A DNA stretch of 64,000 bases, taken from assembly GCF_001482405.1 (NCBI RefSeq), contig NZ_LPXO01000016.1:21351-85350 (forward strand), given 5' to 3'. This document shows, one piece after another, positions 45,325 through 54,784 of the stretch. A model generated the notes under the pieces. That model saw nothing but the letters and a program-made list of their open reading frames with translations. It did no database searches and was not told the origin of the DNA. Position numbers and translations under genes: made by a program. The stretch comes from Pseudoponticoccus marisrubri. Lineage in GTDB: Bacteria > Pseudomonadota > Alphaproteobacteria > Rhodobacterales > Rhodobacteraceae. Numbering within the stretch: the stretch's first letter is position 1; each line of letters opens with the position of its first letter.

Positions 45325-46119
45325 CTACAGGCCGCTCTTCTTGGATAGGGTTCGCGCGATGGCCGCGCCCAGCAGGGGCAGGCCCACGGTCATCACGATC
45401 ATCACCGTGCCCAGCGCGTTGATCTCGGGCGAGATCGAGTTGCGCAGCATGGCGAAGATCTGGGTCGGCACGGTTTCCACCCCGCCGGGCTTCCAGAACA
45501 ACGTGCCGGTGATGTCGTCGAAACTGATGGTGAAGGCGAAGAGCGCGCCGGCCAGCACTGCCGGCAGCATCAGCGGCAGGGTGATCTGGAAGAAGGTCTG
45601 GATGGGCGAGGCGCCAAGGCTCATCGCCGCCTCCTCGACATCGCGGCGGATCGCCACCAGCCGCGCCTGCACCACGAGGATCACGAAGGGCAGCGTGAAG
45701 ATCACGTGACCGAAGAGCAGCAGGGTGAAGCTCTTGTTGATGCCGAGGAAGTTCAGGAACAGCAGCAGCGCCACCGCCAGCACCACCTCGGGCACCAGGA
45801 TTGGCGCGATCAGCAGGGTCGAGACGAGGTTCGCCCCCGGCACCCGGTAGCGCACCAGCGCGAGGCTGGCCAGCACGCCCAGCGTGGTCGAGATCAGCGC
45901 CGTCAGCAGGCCGAGGATGATCGAGGTGCGGAAGGCACGCAGGATCGCGTCATTGTTGGCCAGCTCGACGAACCAGCGGAAGGAAAAGCCGGTCATCGGG
46001 AAGCTGCCGAATTGCGAGGCGTTGAAGCTGAGCAGCACCACCACCGCCACGGGCAGGAACATGAACAGGTAGACGAGGATCGCGTAGCCGCGGATCAGGT
46101 GCCAGCCAAGTCCGGTCAT
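45325..46119 (-). CDS. Polyamine-type ABC transporter permease (PotC-like)
   Basis: A 264 aa inner-membrane permease with six predicted helices. The EAA motif that contacts the ATPase is DVEEAAMSLGASPIQTFFQITLP, seen around residue 165. SFDDITGTLFWKPGG follows, as in PotC. I chose the ATG at 46119, which overlaps the stop of the preceding permease gene by 1 nt. It pairs with that permease to form the channel. Confidence 0.93.
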   Translation of the reverse strand: MTGLGWHLIRGYAILVYLFMFLPVAVVVLLSFNASQFGSFPMTGFSFRWFVELANNDAILRAFRTSIILGLLTALISTTLGVLASLALVRYRVPGANLVSTLLIAPILVPEVVLAVALLLFLNFLGINKSFTLLLFGHVIFTLPFVILVVQARLVAIRRDVEEAAMSLGASPIQTFFQITLPLMLPAVLAGALFAFTISFDDITGTLFWKPGGVETVPTQIFAMLRNSISPEINALGTVMIVMTVGLPLLGAAIARTLSKKSGL

Positions 46120-46985
46120 CAGCCCAGCCCCTTCATCAGTTGCGCCATGCCCAGATAGCGGTTGTAGATGCCCACCAGCACCGCCAGCACGGCCAGCAGC
46201 ATCAGGCTCAGCGCCGAGCCCAGCGGCCAGTTCAGCTGGGTGATGATCGCCTCGAAGACGAGGTTGGCGAACATCGCGTCGGTCGGCCCGCCAAGCACCA
46301 GCGGCGTGATGTAGGTGCCCGCCCCCAGCACGAAGCACAGCAGCCCGCCCGCCGCCAGCCCGGGCAGCGACAGCGGCAGCGTCACCTGCAAAAAGGCCTG
46401 CCAGCGCGTGGCGCCCAGCGAGGTGGCCGCATCCTCCAGCGTGGTGTCGATGCCGTCGAGGCTGACGAAGATGTTCAGCACCATGAAGGGCAGCAGGAAA
46501 TGCACCAGGCCGAGGATCACCGTCACCTCGTTATACAGCATCTGGATCGGCTCGCCGATCAGGCCGATGGACAGAAGCAGGCTGTTCAGCGCGCCCGAGA
46601 CACCCAGGATGTTGATCCAGCTCATCGTGCGGATGATGTAGCTGATCCAGAAGGGCAGCATCAGCAGCAACAGCAGCATCGCCTTGTTGCCGCGCGAGCG
46701 CGCGATGAAATAGGCCGAGGGATAGCCCATCACCGCGCAGACCAGCGTGGTGATGCCTGCGATCTTGAGCGTGTTGAGCAGGATGTCGCGGTAGAAGGCG
46801 TCGGTCAGCGCCTCCTGCCAGTTGTCGAGGTAGAAGCCGACCTGGTCGGCACCGGTCGAGGTGCGCAGCCAGAAGCTGTAGACCACGATGAAGAGCAGCG
46901 GCACGAAGAGCAGAAGCGCCACGGCGCTCAGCGCGGGGGACAGCAGGATCCAGGGCTGGCGGGCCTCGCGGGCTTCGACGGACAT
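46119..46985 (-). CDS. Polyamine-type ABC transporter permease (PotB-like)
   Basis: A 288 aa inner-membrane permease with six predicted helices. The EAA motif is TLEDAATSLGATRWQAFLQVTLP, and YITPLVLGG follows. The ATG at 46985 has GAGGAA upstream. It is the first gene of the 14-gene minus-strand cluster and is divergent from the LysR gene at 47081, with a LysR-type site in the 95-bp gap. Confidence 0.93.
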   Translation of the reverse strand: MSVEAREARQPWILLSPALSAVALLLFVPLLFIVVYSFWLRTSTGADQVGFYLDNWQEALTDAFYRDILLNTLKIAGITTLVCAVMGYPSAYFIARSRGNKAMLLLLLMLPFWISYIIRTMSWINILGVSGALNSLLLSIGLIGEPIQMLYNEVTVILGLVHFLLPFMVLNIFVSLDGIDTTLEDAATSLGATRWQAFLQVTLPLSLPGLAAGGLLCFVLGAGTYITPLVLGGPTDAMFANLVFEAIITQLNWPLGSALSLMLLAVLAVLVGIYNRYLGMAQLMKGLG

Positions 46986-47047
46986 GCAGCTTCCTCGGGT
47001 CAGCGGACTTGACCCAAGCTTGCGGCGCCCCGATACATAGATCAAAT

Positions 47048-47062
47048 AGATACCGTTTATCT
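47048..47062. promoter_or_regulatory. LysR-type binding site between the LysR gene and the amine cluster
   Basis: AGATA-CCGTT-TATCT is a perfect 5-bp dyad that fits the T-N11-A pattern of LysR sites. It lies 18 bp before the LysR start and 62 bp before the permease start, so one bound protein could regulate both directions. Confidence 0.55.
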
Positions 47063-47080
47063 TGGAAATAGGTCATTCCT

Positions 47081-48049
47081 ATGGTGGAGCAGGATCCGCG
47101 TTTCGCCCCCGAGCGCATCTCGCGCGATCTGGACTGGAACCTGCTGCGCACCTTCGTGGTGCTGGCCTCCAGCTACTCTGTCACCGATGCGGCCGGAAAG
47201 CTGCGCCTGACCCAGCCCTCGGTCTCGGCGGCGCTGAAGAAGCTCGAGGACACGGTGGGGCGCAAGCTGATCGACCGCTCGCCGGGGCGCTTCGCGCTGA
47301 CCGAGGCGGGGCAGCTCCTGCATCGCGAGGCGGTCGAGATCCACGGCTCGGTGCTGCGGCTCTCCACCCTGCTGCGCGAGCTGACCGATGACGTGCAGGG
47401 CCATGTGCGCATCGCGGTGGCCAGCCACGTGGTCTGCCCGCTCTTCGACCGGGCGTTGACGCGCTTCCATGCGGACCATCCGCGCGCGAGCGTGTCGATC
47501 GCGGTGCTGCCCAGCGCCGAGGCGGTGACCGAGGTGGCCGCCAAGCGGGCCTCGTTCGCGATCTGCCTCGTGCGCGACCGCAAGCCCAAGCTGGAATATC
47601 GCCGCCTCTACCGCGAGTATTTCGGCCTGTTCTGCGGCCCGCCGCATCCGCTGTTCGGGCGCGCAGGCCTGACCATCGAGGACTTGGCCGGGCACAGCTC
47701 GGTCAGTTTCGAGACCGACCAGCTGCACGACGTGCTGACCCCGATCACCATGCTGCGCGCGCAGGCGCAGATGGGCGAGCGCATCACCGGCGTGTCCAGC
47801 CATCTCGAAGAGGTCCGCCGCATGATCGTCACCGGGCTGGGCATCGGCCCCCTGCCCGTGCACGTGGCCGCCCGCGACGTGCAGGACGGCGTGCTTTGGC
47901 AGGTGCCGCCGCTGGACGATCTGCCGGCGATCGATGTGCACGTGGTCTGGAACCCTCAGACCGTGCGCAACCGTGCCGAGAACCTGCTGCTGGAGGACCT
48001 GCTGGCCGCCATCGAGACGACGCCGATCGACGAGCGTACCTACCGCTGA
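47081..48049 (+). CDS. LysR family transcriptional regulator
   Basis: A 322 aa regulator. The N-terminal winged helix-turn-helix is LRTFVVLASSYSVTDAAGKLRLTQPSVSAALKKLED, seen around residues 22-57, and the C-terminal part is a periplasmic-binding-protein-like effector domain. It is divergent from the amine transport and catabolism cluster and very probably its activator. Its last 10 bases overlap the end of the convergent aldolase gene. Confidence 0.93.
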   Translation: MVEQDPRFAPERISRDLDWNLLRTFVVLASSYSVTDAAGKLRLTQPSVSAALKKLEDTVGRKLIDRSPGRFALTEAGQLLHREAVEIHGSVLRLSTLLRELTDDVQGHVRIAVASHVVCPLFDRALTRFHADHPRASVSIAVLPSAEAVTEVAAKRASFAICLVRDRKPKLEYRRLYREYFGLFCGPPHPLFGRAGLTIEDLAGHSSVSFETDQLHDVLTPITMLRAQAQMGERITGVSSHLEEVRRMIVTGLGIGPLPVHVAARDVQDGVLWQVPPLDDLPAIDVHVVWNPQTVRNRAENLLLEDLLAAIETTPIDERTYR

Positions 48050-48732
48050 TCTTCTTGCGCGGCGGGGCGCGGCCCGTAGCTCTGGAAGGCCTCCATCACC
48101 TCGGCGATCTCGCCGCTGCTCAGGATGTGGGGCGCGCCACCGATGCTGCTGAACAGGTAGGTGCGGGCCAGCACCTCGAGCTCTTCCAGCCGCCAGCAGG
48201 CCTTGGCGATCGTCTCGCCCAGCACGGTGGAGCCGTGATTGGCCATCAGGCAGCCATGCCGGTCGGCCATGATCTCGGCCATGTTGGCGCAAAGCTCGGG
48301 ACTGCCGAAAAGTGCGTAATCGGCCAGCGGCACGTCCTCGCCGCCAAAGGCCGCGATCATGTAATGGCAGGCCGGGATCGCCCGGCGCTGCACCGCCAGC
48401 ACGCTGCAATAGGGCGGATGCGCGTGCAGCACCACCGGCATGTCGGGGCGCGCGCGGTGCAGGCCCTGGTGGAAGGGCCATTCGCTCGACGGCTTGCCGC
48501 CGGTGCCGTCGGGCAGACCCTCCAGCGGGATCGTCACCATCGCGTCGGGGGTCAGCGCCTCGTAGGGCACGCCCGAGGGGGTGATCAGGATGCCGTCGGC
48601 CACCCGGGCCGAGATGTTGCCCGAGGTGCCCTGGTTCAGGTGGCGCGCGTTCATCCACAGGCAGGCCTCGATCAGCGCCTGCCGCGTGGCATGGGTGTCG
48701 GGCAGCGGCGGGGCGGGCTGCGGTCGTGTCAT
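48040..48732 (-). CDS. Class II aldolase, probable Ald2-type of the methylthioribulose-1-P / DHAP shunt
   Basis: A 230 aa zinc aldolase of the fuculose-phosphate aldolase/adducin family. The conserved GTSGNISAR is near residue 35, the catalytic Glu lies in PSSEWPFHQ (residue 84), and the zinc-binding HAH is at 103-105 with a further His in ANHGST. Because it sits with mtnA and mtnK, its likely substrate is 5-methylthioribulose-1-phosphate or 5-deoxyribulose-1-phosphate, cleaved to DHAP and an aldehyde. I chose the ATG at 48732, which overlaps the regulator stop by 4 nt. A fuculose-phosphate aldolase role is the alternative. Confidence 0.85.
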   Translation of the reverse strand: MTRPQPAPPLPDTHATRQALIEACLWMNARHLNQGTSGNISARVADGILITPSGVPYEALTPDAMVTIPLEGLPDGTGGKPSSEWPFHQGLHRARPDMPVVLHAHPPYCSVLAVQRRAIPACHYMIAAFGGEDVPLADYALFGSPELCANMAEIMADRHGCLMANHGSTVLGETIAKACWRLEELEVLARTYLFSSIGGAPHILSSGEIAEVMEAFQSYGPRPAAQEDQR

Positions 48733-49724
48733 GGGGTCATCTCCAGAAGCTCCTTGGCGATCGAGGTGCTGGTGGTCAGGTGGGTGACGAAGCCGCCGCG
48801 CAGCGCGGCACGCGCCGGGCGCGCCCGGCCCGGACCGGCGGCGACCAGCAGCGCCATGTCCTTGTCGCGCATCTGGTCGAGCGAGACGCCGATCATGCGG
48901 GATTCGACCTCGGTGATCACGGGGCGGCCCTCGGCGTCGATCAGGCGCGCACAGATCACGCCCTCGGCGCCCTGCGCGCGATAGGCGGCGATGCCCTCGG
49001 GGTCGAGGATGCCGCTGCGCACCACATGGGCCTCGGCATCGCAGGTGCCGCAGGCCAGCACGGTCTTGTTGCAGGTGGCCAGCGCCTCGAGCTGGGCCTG
49101 CACCACCGGCTCGGCGCAGAGCGCGTCGCGCAGCCCCTTGTCGGAGAGGATCAGCGGCACGTGCAGGTTGATGCATTGCCCGCCCAGCCGCTGCGCCAGC
49201 ATCGCCGTGCAGGCCTCGGGGGCAAAGCCCAGCGCCGCGGGGCGCGAGCCCAGAAGCTGGATCACCGTCAGGTCGGGCACCGGGAATTGCGGCACCTGCT
49301 GCGCCATCTGGTAGACCGTCGCCCCCCAGGACACGCCCAGCCGGTCGCCGGGCGCCAGCAGGCGCGGCAACCAGTCGGCGGCGGCGCGGGTGACGCGGCC
49401 AGTACCCGCGGGATCGACCGGATCGTCGGGCACGACCTGCGCCTCGGCCAGCCCGTAGGCCGCGCAGAGCTCGGCGGCCAGCCGGTGGCCGCGGAACACG
49501 TCGCTGTCCAGGTGCACGCGCACCCAGCCCCGGCTGCGCGCCTCGGCGAGGTAGTTGACCACCGAGGCCCGGCTGATCTGCATCCGCTCGGCGATCTCGG
49601 TCTGGTTCAGACCGTCATGGTAGTAGAGCCACGCCGCCTCGACGAAGGGGCCGTCATCACGCGGCGGCAGGCGGCCCGCCTCGGGCGCGCCGCCGCGGAG
49701 CCGGCCGGGCGCAGAGTTCGGCAT
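48729..49724 (-). CDS. SorC/DeoR-type sugar-binding transcriptional regulator
   Basis: A 331 aa protein of the SorC family. The N-terminal helix-turn-helix is GLNQTEIAERMQISRASVVNYLAEARSRGW, seen around residues 38-67, and the rest is a sugar-phosphate-binding domain (LGVSWGATVYQM, TEVESRMIGVSLDQM). It is probably a repressor or activator responding to a phosphorylated pentose made by MtnK or MtnA, acting at the palindrome 52155-52185. It follows mtnA by 9 bp and overlaps the aldolase start. Confidence 0.9.
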   Translation of the reverse strand: MPNSAPGRLRGGAPEAGRLPPRDDGPFVEAAWLYYHDGLNQTEIAERMQISRASVVNYLAEARSRGWVRVHLDSDVFRGHRLAAELCAAYGLAEAQVVPDDPVDPAGTGRVTRAAADWLPRLLAPGDRLGVSWGATVYQMAQQVPQFPVPDLTVIQLLGSRPAALGFAPEACTAMLAQRLGGQCINLHVPLILSDKGLRDALCAEPVVQAQLEALATCNKTVLACGTCDAEAHVVRSGILDPEGIAAYRAQGAEGVICARLIDAEGRPVITEVESRMIGVSLDQMRDKDMALLVAAGPGRARPARAALRGGFVTHLTTSTSIAKELLEMTP

Positions 49725-49733
49725 TGCCGCGCG

Positions 49734-50837
49734 CTACTCGGCGGCCTGCGCGTGCTCGGGGAAGAGGCCCGACAGCCCTTCCTCGGAGGCGTCGCAGACC
49801 CCGCGCTCGGTGATCAGCCCGGTCACCAGCCGGTGCGGCGTCACGTCGAAGGCGGGGTTGCCGCCCTCGGTCCCCTCGGGGGTGACGCGCACATGGCCGA
49901 TGCCGCCCTCGTCGGTCACGCCCTGGATATGGGTGACCTCGCGGGCGTTGCGCTCCTCGATCGGGATCTCGGCCACGCCGTCGCCCACGGTCCAGTCGAT
50001 GGTGGGCGAGGGCAGCGCCACGTAGAAGGGCACGCCGTTGTCCCGCGCGGCCAGCGCCTTGAGATAGGTGCCGATCTTGTTGCAGACATCGCCCTGCCGC
50101 GTGGTGCGGTCGGTGCCGGTGATGACCATGTCGACCAGCCCGTGCTGCATCAGGTGCCCGCCGGCATTGTCCGTGATGTAGGTATGCGGCACGCCGTGGC
50201 TGCCCAGCTCCCAGGCGGTCAGCGCGCCCTGATTGCGCGGGCGCGTCTCGTCGACCCAGACATGCAGCGGGATGCCCGCCTCATGCGCCTGGTACATCGG
50301 ACTGGTGGCGGTGCCCCAGTCGACGGTGGCCAGCCAACCGGCGTTGCAATGGGTCAGCAGCCGCACCGGCTCGCCCGCCGGCTTCTTCGCGGCGATCTCG
50401 CGGATGATCTCCAGCCCGTGCGCGCCGATGCGGCGGTTGATCTCGACATCCTCGTCGGCGATCTCGGCGGCCAGCGCATGAGCGGCGGTGGCACGCTCGC
50501 CCTGGGGCAGCGGGCGCAGCGCGGCGCGGCAGCGGTCCAGCGCCCAGCGCAGGTTGATCGCGGTCGGGCGGGTCTTTTCCAGGAAGGTCCAGGCCGCGTC
50601 CATGTTGGCGTCCGAAGGATCCTCGCGCATGGCCAGCGCCATGCCATAGGCCGCGGTCGCCCCGATCAGCGGGGCGCCACGAACGCGCATCTCGTAGATG
50701 GCATCGGCAAAGTCCTGCATCGTGGCCACCGGGATCACGCGGAAGTCGTGCGGCAGCCAGCGTTGGTCGATGATCTCGAGAACGTCGCGCTCGGCGTTCC
50801 ACCAGAGCGAGCGGTAATGCGTGCCGTCGATTTTCAT
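49734..50837 (-). CDS. mtnA: S-methyl-5-thioribose-1-phosphate isomerase MtnA
   Basis: An isomerase that converts 5-methylthioribose-1-phosphate to the ribulose form. The 367 aa protein has [17 protein letters not shown], the catalytic Cys in [34 protein letters not shown], and the catalytic Asp in ITGTDRTT with [10 protein letters not shown]. All are standard for MtnA and distinguish it from eIF2B-like paralogues. It overlaps the kinase stop by 4 nt. The same enzyme also works on 5-deoxyribose-1-phosphate in DHAP shunts. Confidence 0.95.
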   Translation of the reverse strand: MKIDGTHYRSLWWNAERDVLEIIDQRWLPHDFRVIPVATMQDFADAIYEMRVRGAPLIGATAAYGMALAMREDPSDANMDAAWTFLEKTRPTAINLRWALDRCRAALRPLPQGERATAAHALAAEIADEDVEINRRIGAHGLEIIREIAAKKPAGEPVRLLTHCNAGWLATVDWGTATSPMYQAHEAGIPLHVWVDETRPRNQGALTAWELGSHGVPHTYITDNAGGHLMQHGLVDMVITGTDRTTRQGDVCNKIGTYLKALAARDNGVPFYVALPSPTIDWTVGDGVAEIPIEERNAREVTHIQGVTDEGGIGHVRVTPEGTEGGNPAFDVTPHRLVTGLITERGVCDASEEGLSGLFPEHAQAAE

Positions 50838-52093
50838 AGGACGTCCTTTCCGTTGAAGTCCCGGGCCATGGCGCAGACCGCGCCGGCATTCATCAGCGTC
50901 TCGGCGCCATGGATCAGGGCGGCCCCCATGGCAAGGTTCCGCGCCTCGAGCGGGGCGCGCAAGGCCGGATCGGCGATCTCCTCGAAATCGGCATTATGAG
51001 CCAGCGACAGGCAGCGGCGATGCATCTCGATTCCGCAGACCGCCCAGGCATCGCGCCAGATCTCCGCCAGCACCGCGTCGCAGGCCGGGCCGCTTTCATG
51101 GCCCTGATCCTCGAACAGCGCGGCGGAAAACAGAAGGCCCGTGCGCTCGGTCTGCCAGAGATGGCGGAACTCGGCCTCGAAGGCGGCACAGGTTTCCTCG
51201 ATGACGCCCAGGATCCACTCCTGGTAGTCGCCCAGGCCGGCACCGCGGTGGCCGGGCTGGCTGAAATAGGCCATCAGGAAATTGGCGCAGAGCATCCCGA
51301 TATCGAAGCCCATGGGCCCGTATTGCACGAATTCCGGGTCGATCACCCGGCTTTCGCTGTCGGTCGACATGATCGAGCCGGAATGCAGGTCGCCATGCAC
51401 CATGGTCTCGGTGTTGGAGACGAAGCGCTGCAGCGCCTGCTGCACCCGCACCTTGAGCCCCTGGTCGGCGCGCAGCTGTGCCACAACCGGGTCGAGCCCG
51501 GGCGTGTGGTTGTTCATCTCGGCGTCGAAATAGGGATCGGTGAAGACCAGCGCCTCGGTGATGGCCGGAATCTCGACATTGCCCGAGAAGAGGCCGACAT
51601 CGGCCTTCTTGTCGGCCGAGCGCATCGACAGCTCCGAGCCGCGAAAGGCGGTGCGCGCGCAGAACCGGCCCAGGAAACCGGCCAGCCCGGCGACCCGTTC
51701 GCCCGTGATGAGCTTGCGGCGCAGGATCACGTGGGGCGAGAGGTACTCCATCACGATCAGCGCCTGCGCCGCGTCGAAATGGAAGACCTGCGGCACAGAC
51801 CCGGGATCGCGCGCGGCCTGTCGGGTCAGCGCGTGATACTCGTAGAAGGCGCGGTAGAGCGGCAGCGGCCAGCTGTCCCCCACCAGCCGGACATAGGGCA
51901 GCGCCTGCTTGACGATGACCGTGCCCGCGGGCCCCTCGACGATGAAGACGAGGTTGAGATTGCCGTCGCCGACCTCGCGCACCTGCCAAGCCGCCGGGTC
52001 GGTCCCGACCTGCGCCGCGATCGCGTCGATCCCGGCCAGCCGGGCCGGCAGGCTGTCGACATCCAAGGCCTCGTACACCGCGTCCGCGCTCAT
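50834..52093 (-). CDS. mtnK: S-methyl-5-thioribose kinase MtnK
   Basis: A kinase that phosphorylates free methylthioribose at C1. The 419 aa protein has a protein-kinase-like fold with [15 protein letters not shown] at the N-lobe, the catalytic loop [11 protein letters not shown] and the metal-binding [15 protein letters not shown], which are specific to MtnK. I chose the second ATG (52093), which has GGAGG at 8 nt. The first ATG (52099) would sit too close to that site. It begins the minus-strand arm, 134 bp from the divergent transporter operon. Confidence 0.94.
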   Translation of the reverse strand: MSADAVYEALDVDSLPARLAGIDAIAAQVGTDPAAWQVREVGDGNLNLVFIVEGPAGTVIVKQALPYVRLVGDSWPLPLYRAFYEYHALTRQAARDPGSVPQVFHFDAAQALIVMEYLSPHVILRRKLITGERVAGLAGFLGRFCARTAFRGSELSMRSADKKADVGLFSGNVEIPAITEALVFTDPYFDAEMNNHTPGLDPVVAQLRADQGLKVRVQQALQRFVSNTETMVHGDLHSGSIMSTDSESRVIDPEFVQYGPMGFDIGMLCANFLMAYFSQPGHRGAGLGDYQEWILGVIEETCAAFEAEFRHLWQTERTGLLFSAALFEDQGHESGPACDAVLAEIWRDAWAVCGIEMHRRCLSLAHNADFEEIADPALRAPLEARNLAMGAALIHGAETLMNAGAVCAMARDFNGKDVL

Positions 52094-52154
52094 CGGCATC
52101 CCCTCCCCGCTGTCCTGCTCCGCTGCGTCACCCGTCTTGCCTAGCGCGCGATTT

Positions 52155-52185
52155 ATGCTTTTGTCAAACCGTTTGACAAAAGCAT
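52155..52185. promoter_or_regulatory. 31-bp palindromic operator between mtnK and the ABC operon
   Basis: Perfect 14-bp arms (ATGCTTTTGTCAAA at 52155-52168 and its complement at 52172-52185) surround a 3-bp centre. Each arm carries a TTGACA that reads outwards, so both divergent promoters may use -35 boxes inside the operator. On the plus strand TACCGT (52197-52202) is 18 bp further. It is probably the site of the SorC regulator. Confidence 0.75.
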
Positions 52186-52227
52186 TGGGCCGCGCCTACC
52201 GTCGGCCCAGCAACCGGGAGGAGACGG

Positions 52228-53751
52228 GTGGCTGGCGACGCGCTGACGATAACAGGGCTGCAGAAATCCTTTGGCCGCAACCACGTGCTGCGCGGCATCG
52301 ACCTTGGCCTTGCGCCGGGCTCGGTGACCGTGCTGATGGGCGCGAACGGCGCGGGCAAGTCCACGCTGGTCAAGGTGATCTGCGGCCATCACGCCGCCGA
52401 TGGCGGGCAGATGGTGCTGGCGGGCCGGCCCTTCGCCCCCGAGGATGCCGCCGATGCCATCGCGCGTGGCGTCGTCACCGTGCACCAGTCGATCGATGAC
52501 GGGGTGATCCCGGATCTCGACGTGGCCAACAACCTGATGCTGGACCGGCTGGTGGAACGGGGTCGCGGGCTGTTCGTGCGGGGCCGCGCCATGCGCGCCG
52601 AGGCGGCCAAGATCGCCGCCGCCATGGGCATCGAGGTCAACCTGCGGGCCCGCGTCTCGGACCTGTCGGTGGCCGACCGCCAGATGATCGCCATCGCGCG
52701 GGCCATGGCGCGGGCGCCCAAGGTGCTGATCCTCGACGAGCCGACCTCCTCGCTCTCGGCGACGGAGGCGGACCGACTCTTTGCGCTGATCGACCGGCTG
52801 CGCGCACAGGGCGTGGCGATCCTCTACATCTCGCACCGCATGTCCGACATCCGGCGGCTGGCCGACACGATCGTGGTGATGCGCGACGGCGCGGTCTCGG
52901 GCGTGTTCGACACCGCGCCGCTGGATTACGAGGCCGCGGTGACGGCCATGCTGGGCCACCGCATGACCGAGGTCGACGTGGACGTGCAGCACGGCGCCGC
53001 GCCGGTGCTGGACCTGTCAGGCCTGCGCCTACACCCGGAGGCCGCGCCGATCGAGTTGCAGGCGCGCGACGGCGAGGTGGTGGCCATCGTGGGACTTCTG
53101 GGCAGCGGCAAGAGCCGCCTGGCCGAGATCCTGTTCGGCATGGCCCGCCCTGCCGCGGGCAGCATGGCGATCCACGGGCAGGCCTATGCGCCGCGCTCGG
53201 TGGGCGACGCGGTGGCGAAGGGGGTCTTCATGTCGCCCAAGGATCGCGGCACCAATGCGGTGATCCCGGCCTTCGATATCGCCGACAACATGACCCTGCC
53301 CTTCCTCAAGGGGTTGAGCACGGGGTCCTTCCTGAACGCGGGCCGGCAGCGGGCCGAGACGCGAAGCATGATCGACCGGCTGGGCATCGTCTGCCAATCG
53401 CCCCATGACGGGATTGGCACCCTGTCGGGTGGCAACCAGCAGAAGGTGATGATCGCGCGCTGGCTGCTGGAGCCGTGCCGCGTGCTGCTGCTGGACGAGC
53501 CCTTCCAGGGCGTCGATATCGGCGCGCGCCGCGATATCGGCCGCCACATCCGCGCCACGGCCCCGGGCCGCGCCACGCTGGTCTTCCTGGCCGAGATCGA
53601 CGAGGCGCTGGAGATCGCCGACCGCATCGTGGTGATGAGCGAGGGCGCGGTGGCCGGCGAACACATCAACCGAAACATCGACCTGGCCGCGCTGGTCGCC
53701 GACATCTCGGGCAGCGCCGCGGCATCGGGCACGACGGACAGACCCACATGA
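52228..53751 (+). CDS. Ribose-type ABC transporter ATP-binding protein
   Basis: A 507 aa double ATPase of the RbsA/XylG type. The first domain has Walker A GANGAGKSTLVKVI, a degenerate signature LSVADRQMIAIARAMA and Walker B VLILDEPTSSLS. The second has GLLGSGKSRLAEIL, signature LSGGNQQKVMIARWLL and VLLLDEPFQGVD. The start is a GTG at 52228 with GGAGG 6-7 nt upstream. It is the first gene of the importer operon divergent from mtnK, so the likely cargo is methylthioribose or 5-deoxyribose. Confidence 0.93.
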   Translation: MAGDALTITGLQKSFGRNHVLRGIDLGLAPGSVTVLMGANGAGKSTLVKVICGHHAADGGQMVLAGRPFAPEDAADAIARGVVTVHQSIDDGVIPDLDVANNLMLDRLVERGRGLFVRGRAMRAEAAKIAAAMGIEVNLRARVSDLSVADRQMIAIARAMARAPKVLILDEPTSSLSATEADRLFALIDRLRAQGVAILYISHRMSDIRRLADTIVVMRDGAVSGVFDTAPLDYEAAVTAMLGHRMTEVDVDVQHGAAPVLDLSGLRLHPEAAPIELQARDGEVVAIVGLLGSGKSRLAEILFGMARPAAGSMAIHGQAYAPRSVGDAVAKGVFMSPKDRGTNAVIPAFDIADNMTLPFLKGLSTGSFLNAGRQRAETRSMIDRLGIVCQSPHDGIGTLSGGNQQKVMIARWLLEPCRVLLLDEPFQGVDIGARRDIGRHIRATAPGRATLVFLAEIDEALEIADRIVVMSEGAVAGEHINRNIDLAALVADISGSAAASGTTDRPT

Positions 53752-54758
53752 ACGACAGACTCCTCGACTTCGCCATCCGCTACGGCTTCCTGATCCTGCT
53801 GGCCGGGATGGTGGTCTATTTCAGCCTCGCCGCGCCGGGCTTCTTCGGCCCGCTCTCAGCGGCTTTCGTGCTGCAATCGGTGGCGATCACCGGCATCCTC
53901 GCGCTGGGGGTGACCTGCACGCTGGTGGTGGGCGGGTTCGACCTGTCGATCGGGGCGGTGGCGACCTCGGCGCTGATGCTGTCGGCCTATTCCATGGTCA
54001 TCCTCGAGCACCCGACCCTGGTGGCGGTGCTGCTCTGCCTCGCGATGGGCGCCTTCGTGGGGCTGGTCAACGGGCTGCTGATCGTCAAGTTCCGGGTGCC
54101 GGACCTCTTGGCCACGCTGGGCATGATGTTCCTGCTGATCGGGCTGCAGCGGATCCCCACGCAGGGCAATTCCATCGCCACCGGCATGATGCTGTCGGAT
54201 GGGCGCGTGGCCGAGGGCACCTTTTCGGCCGCCTTCCTCTGGCTGGGCCGGCACCGGTTCGACCTGGTCATCGACCGGCTGCTGCCCATGCCGGTGGTGA
54301 TCTTCGTCAGCATCGCGGTGCTGGTCTGGCTGTTCCTCGGCTTCACCCGGCACGGGCGGCTGATGTATGCCATCGGCTCGAACGCGCGGGCCGCGGCGCT
54401 GGTGGGCACGCCGGTCAACCGCTACAAGATCGCCGCCTACATGATCTCGGGCGTGACCGCCTCGATCGGGGGGATCCTGCTGGCCGCGCGGCTGGGACGC
54501 GGCGACATCGCCAGCGGCAACAACCTGCTGCTGGACAGCGTGGCGGCCGCGCTGATCGGCTTTGCCGTCCTCGGCGCGGCGCGGCCCAACGCCTTCGGCA
54601 CCGCGATCGGCGCGCTGTTCGTGGGCATCCTGCTGCAGGGCATGACCATGATGAACGCGCCCTATTACACCCAGGATTTCGTCAAGGGCGCCGTGCTGGT
54701 CGCCGCGCTCGTCTTCACATTCTACCTGTCCTCGCGCCGCAGCGGCGCGGGACATTGA
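53748..54758 (+). CDS. Ribose-type ABC transporter permease
   Basis: A 336 aa inner-membrane permease of the RbsC family, with eight to ten predicted helices. It has GVTCTLVVGGFDLSIGAVA, the family motif near residue 60, and AIGSNARAAALVGTPVNRYKI in the cytoplasmic loop that contacts the ATPase. I chose the ATG at 53748, which overlaps the ATPase stop by 4 nt. The longer open frame upstream lies within the ATPase gene. Confidence 0.93.
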   Translation: MNDRLLDFAIRYGFLILLAGMVVYFSLAAPGFFGPLSAAFVLQSVAITGILALGVTCTLVVGGFDLSIGAVATSALMLSAYSMVILEHPTLVAVLLCLAMGAFVGLVNGLLIVKFRVPDLLATLGMMFLLIGLQRIPTQGNSIATGMMLSDGRVAEGTFSAAFLWLGRHRFDLVIDRLLPMPVVIFVSIAVLVWLFLGFTRHGRLMYAIGSNARAAALVGTPVNRYKIAAYMISGVTASIGGILLAARLGRGDIASGNNLLLDSVAAALIGFAVLGAARPNAFGTAIGALFVGILLQGMTMMNAPYYTQDFVKGAVLVAALVFTFYLSSRRSGAGH

Positions 54759-54784
54759 CCATCAGCGATAGGGAGGACACCGAC

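Noticed and set aside
48726..50999. 757-codon plus-strand frame opposite the SorC and mtnA genes
   Set aside because: It is repetitive in Gly, His and Arg, has no domain, and covers two well-supported genes on the other strand.
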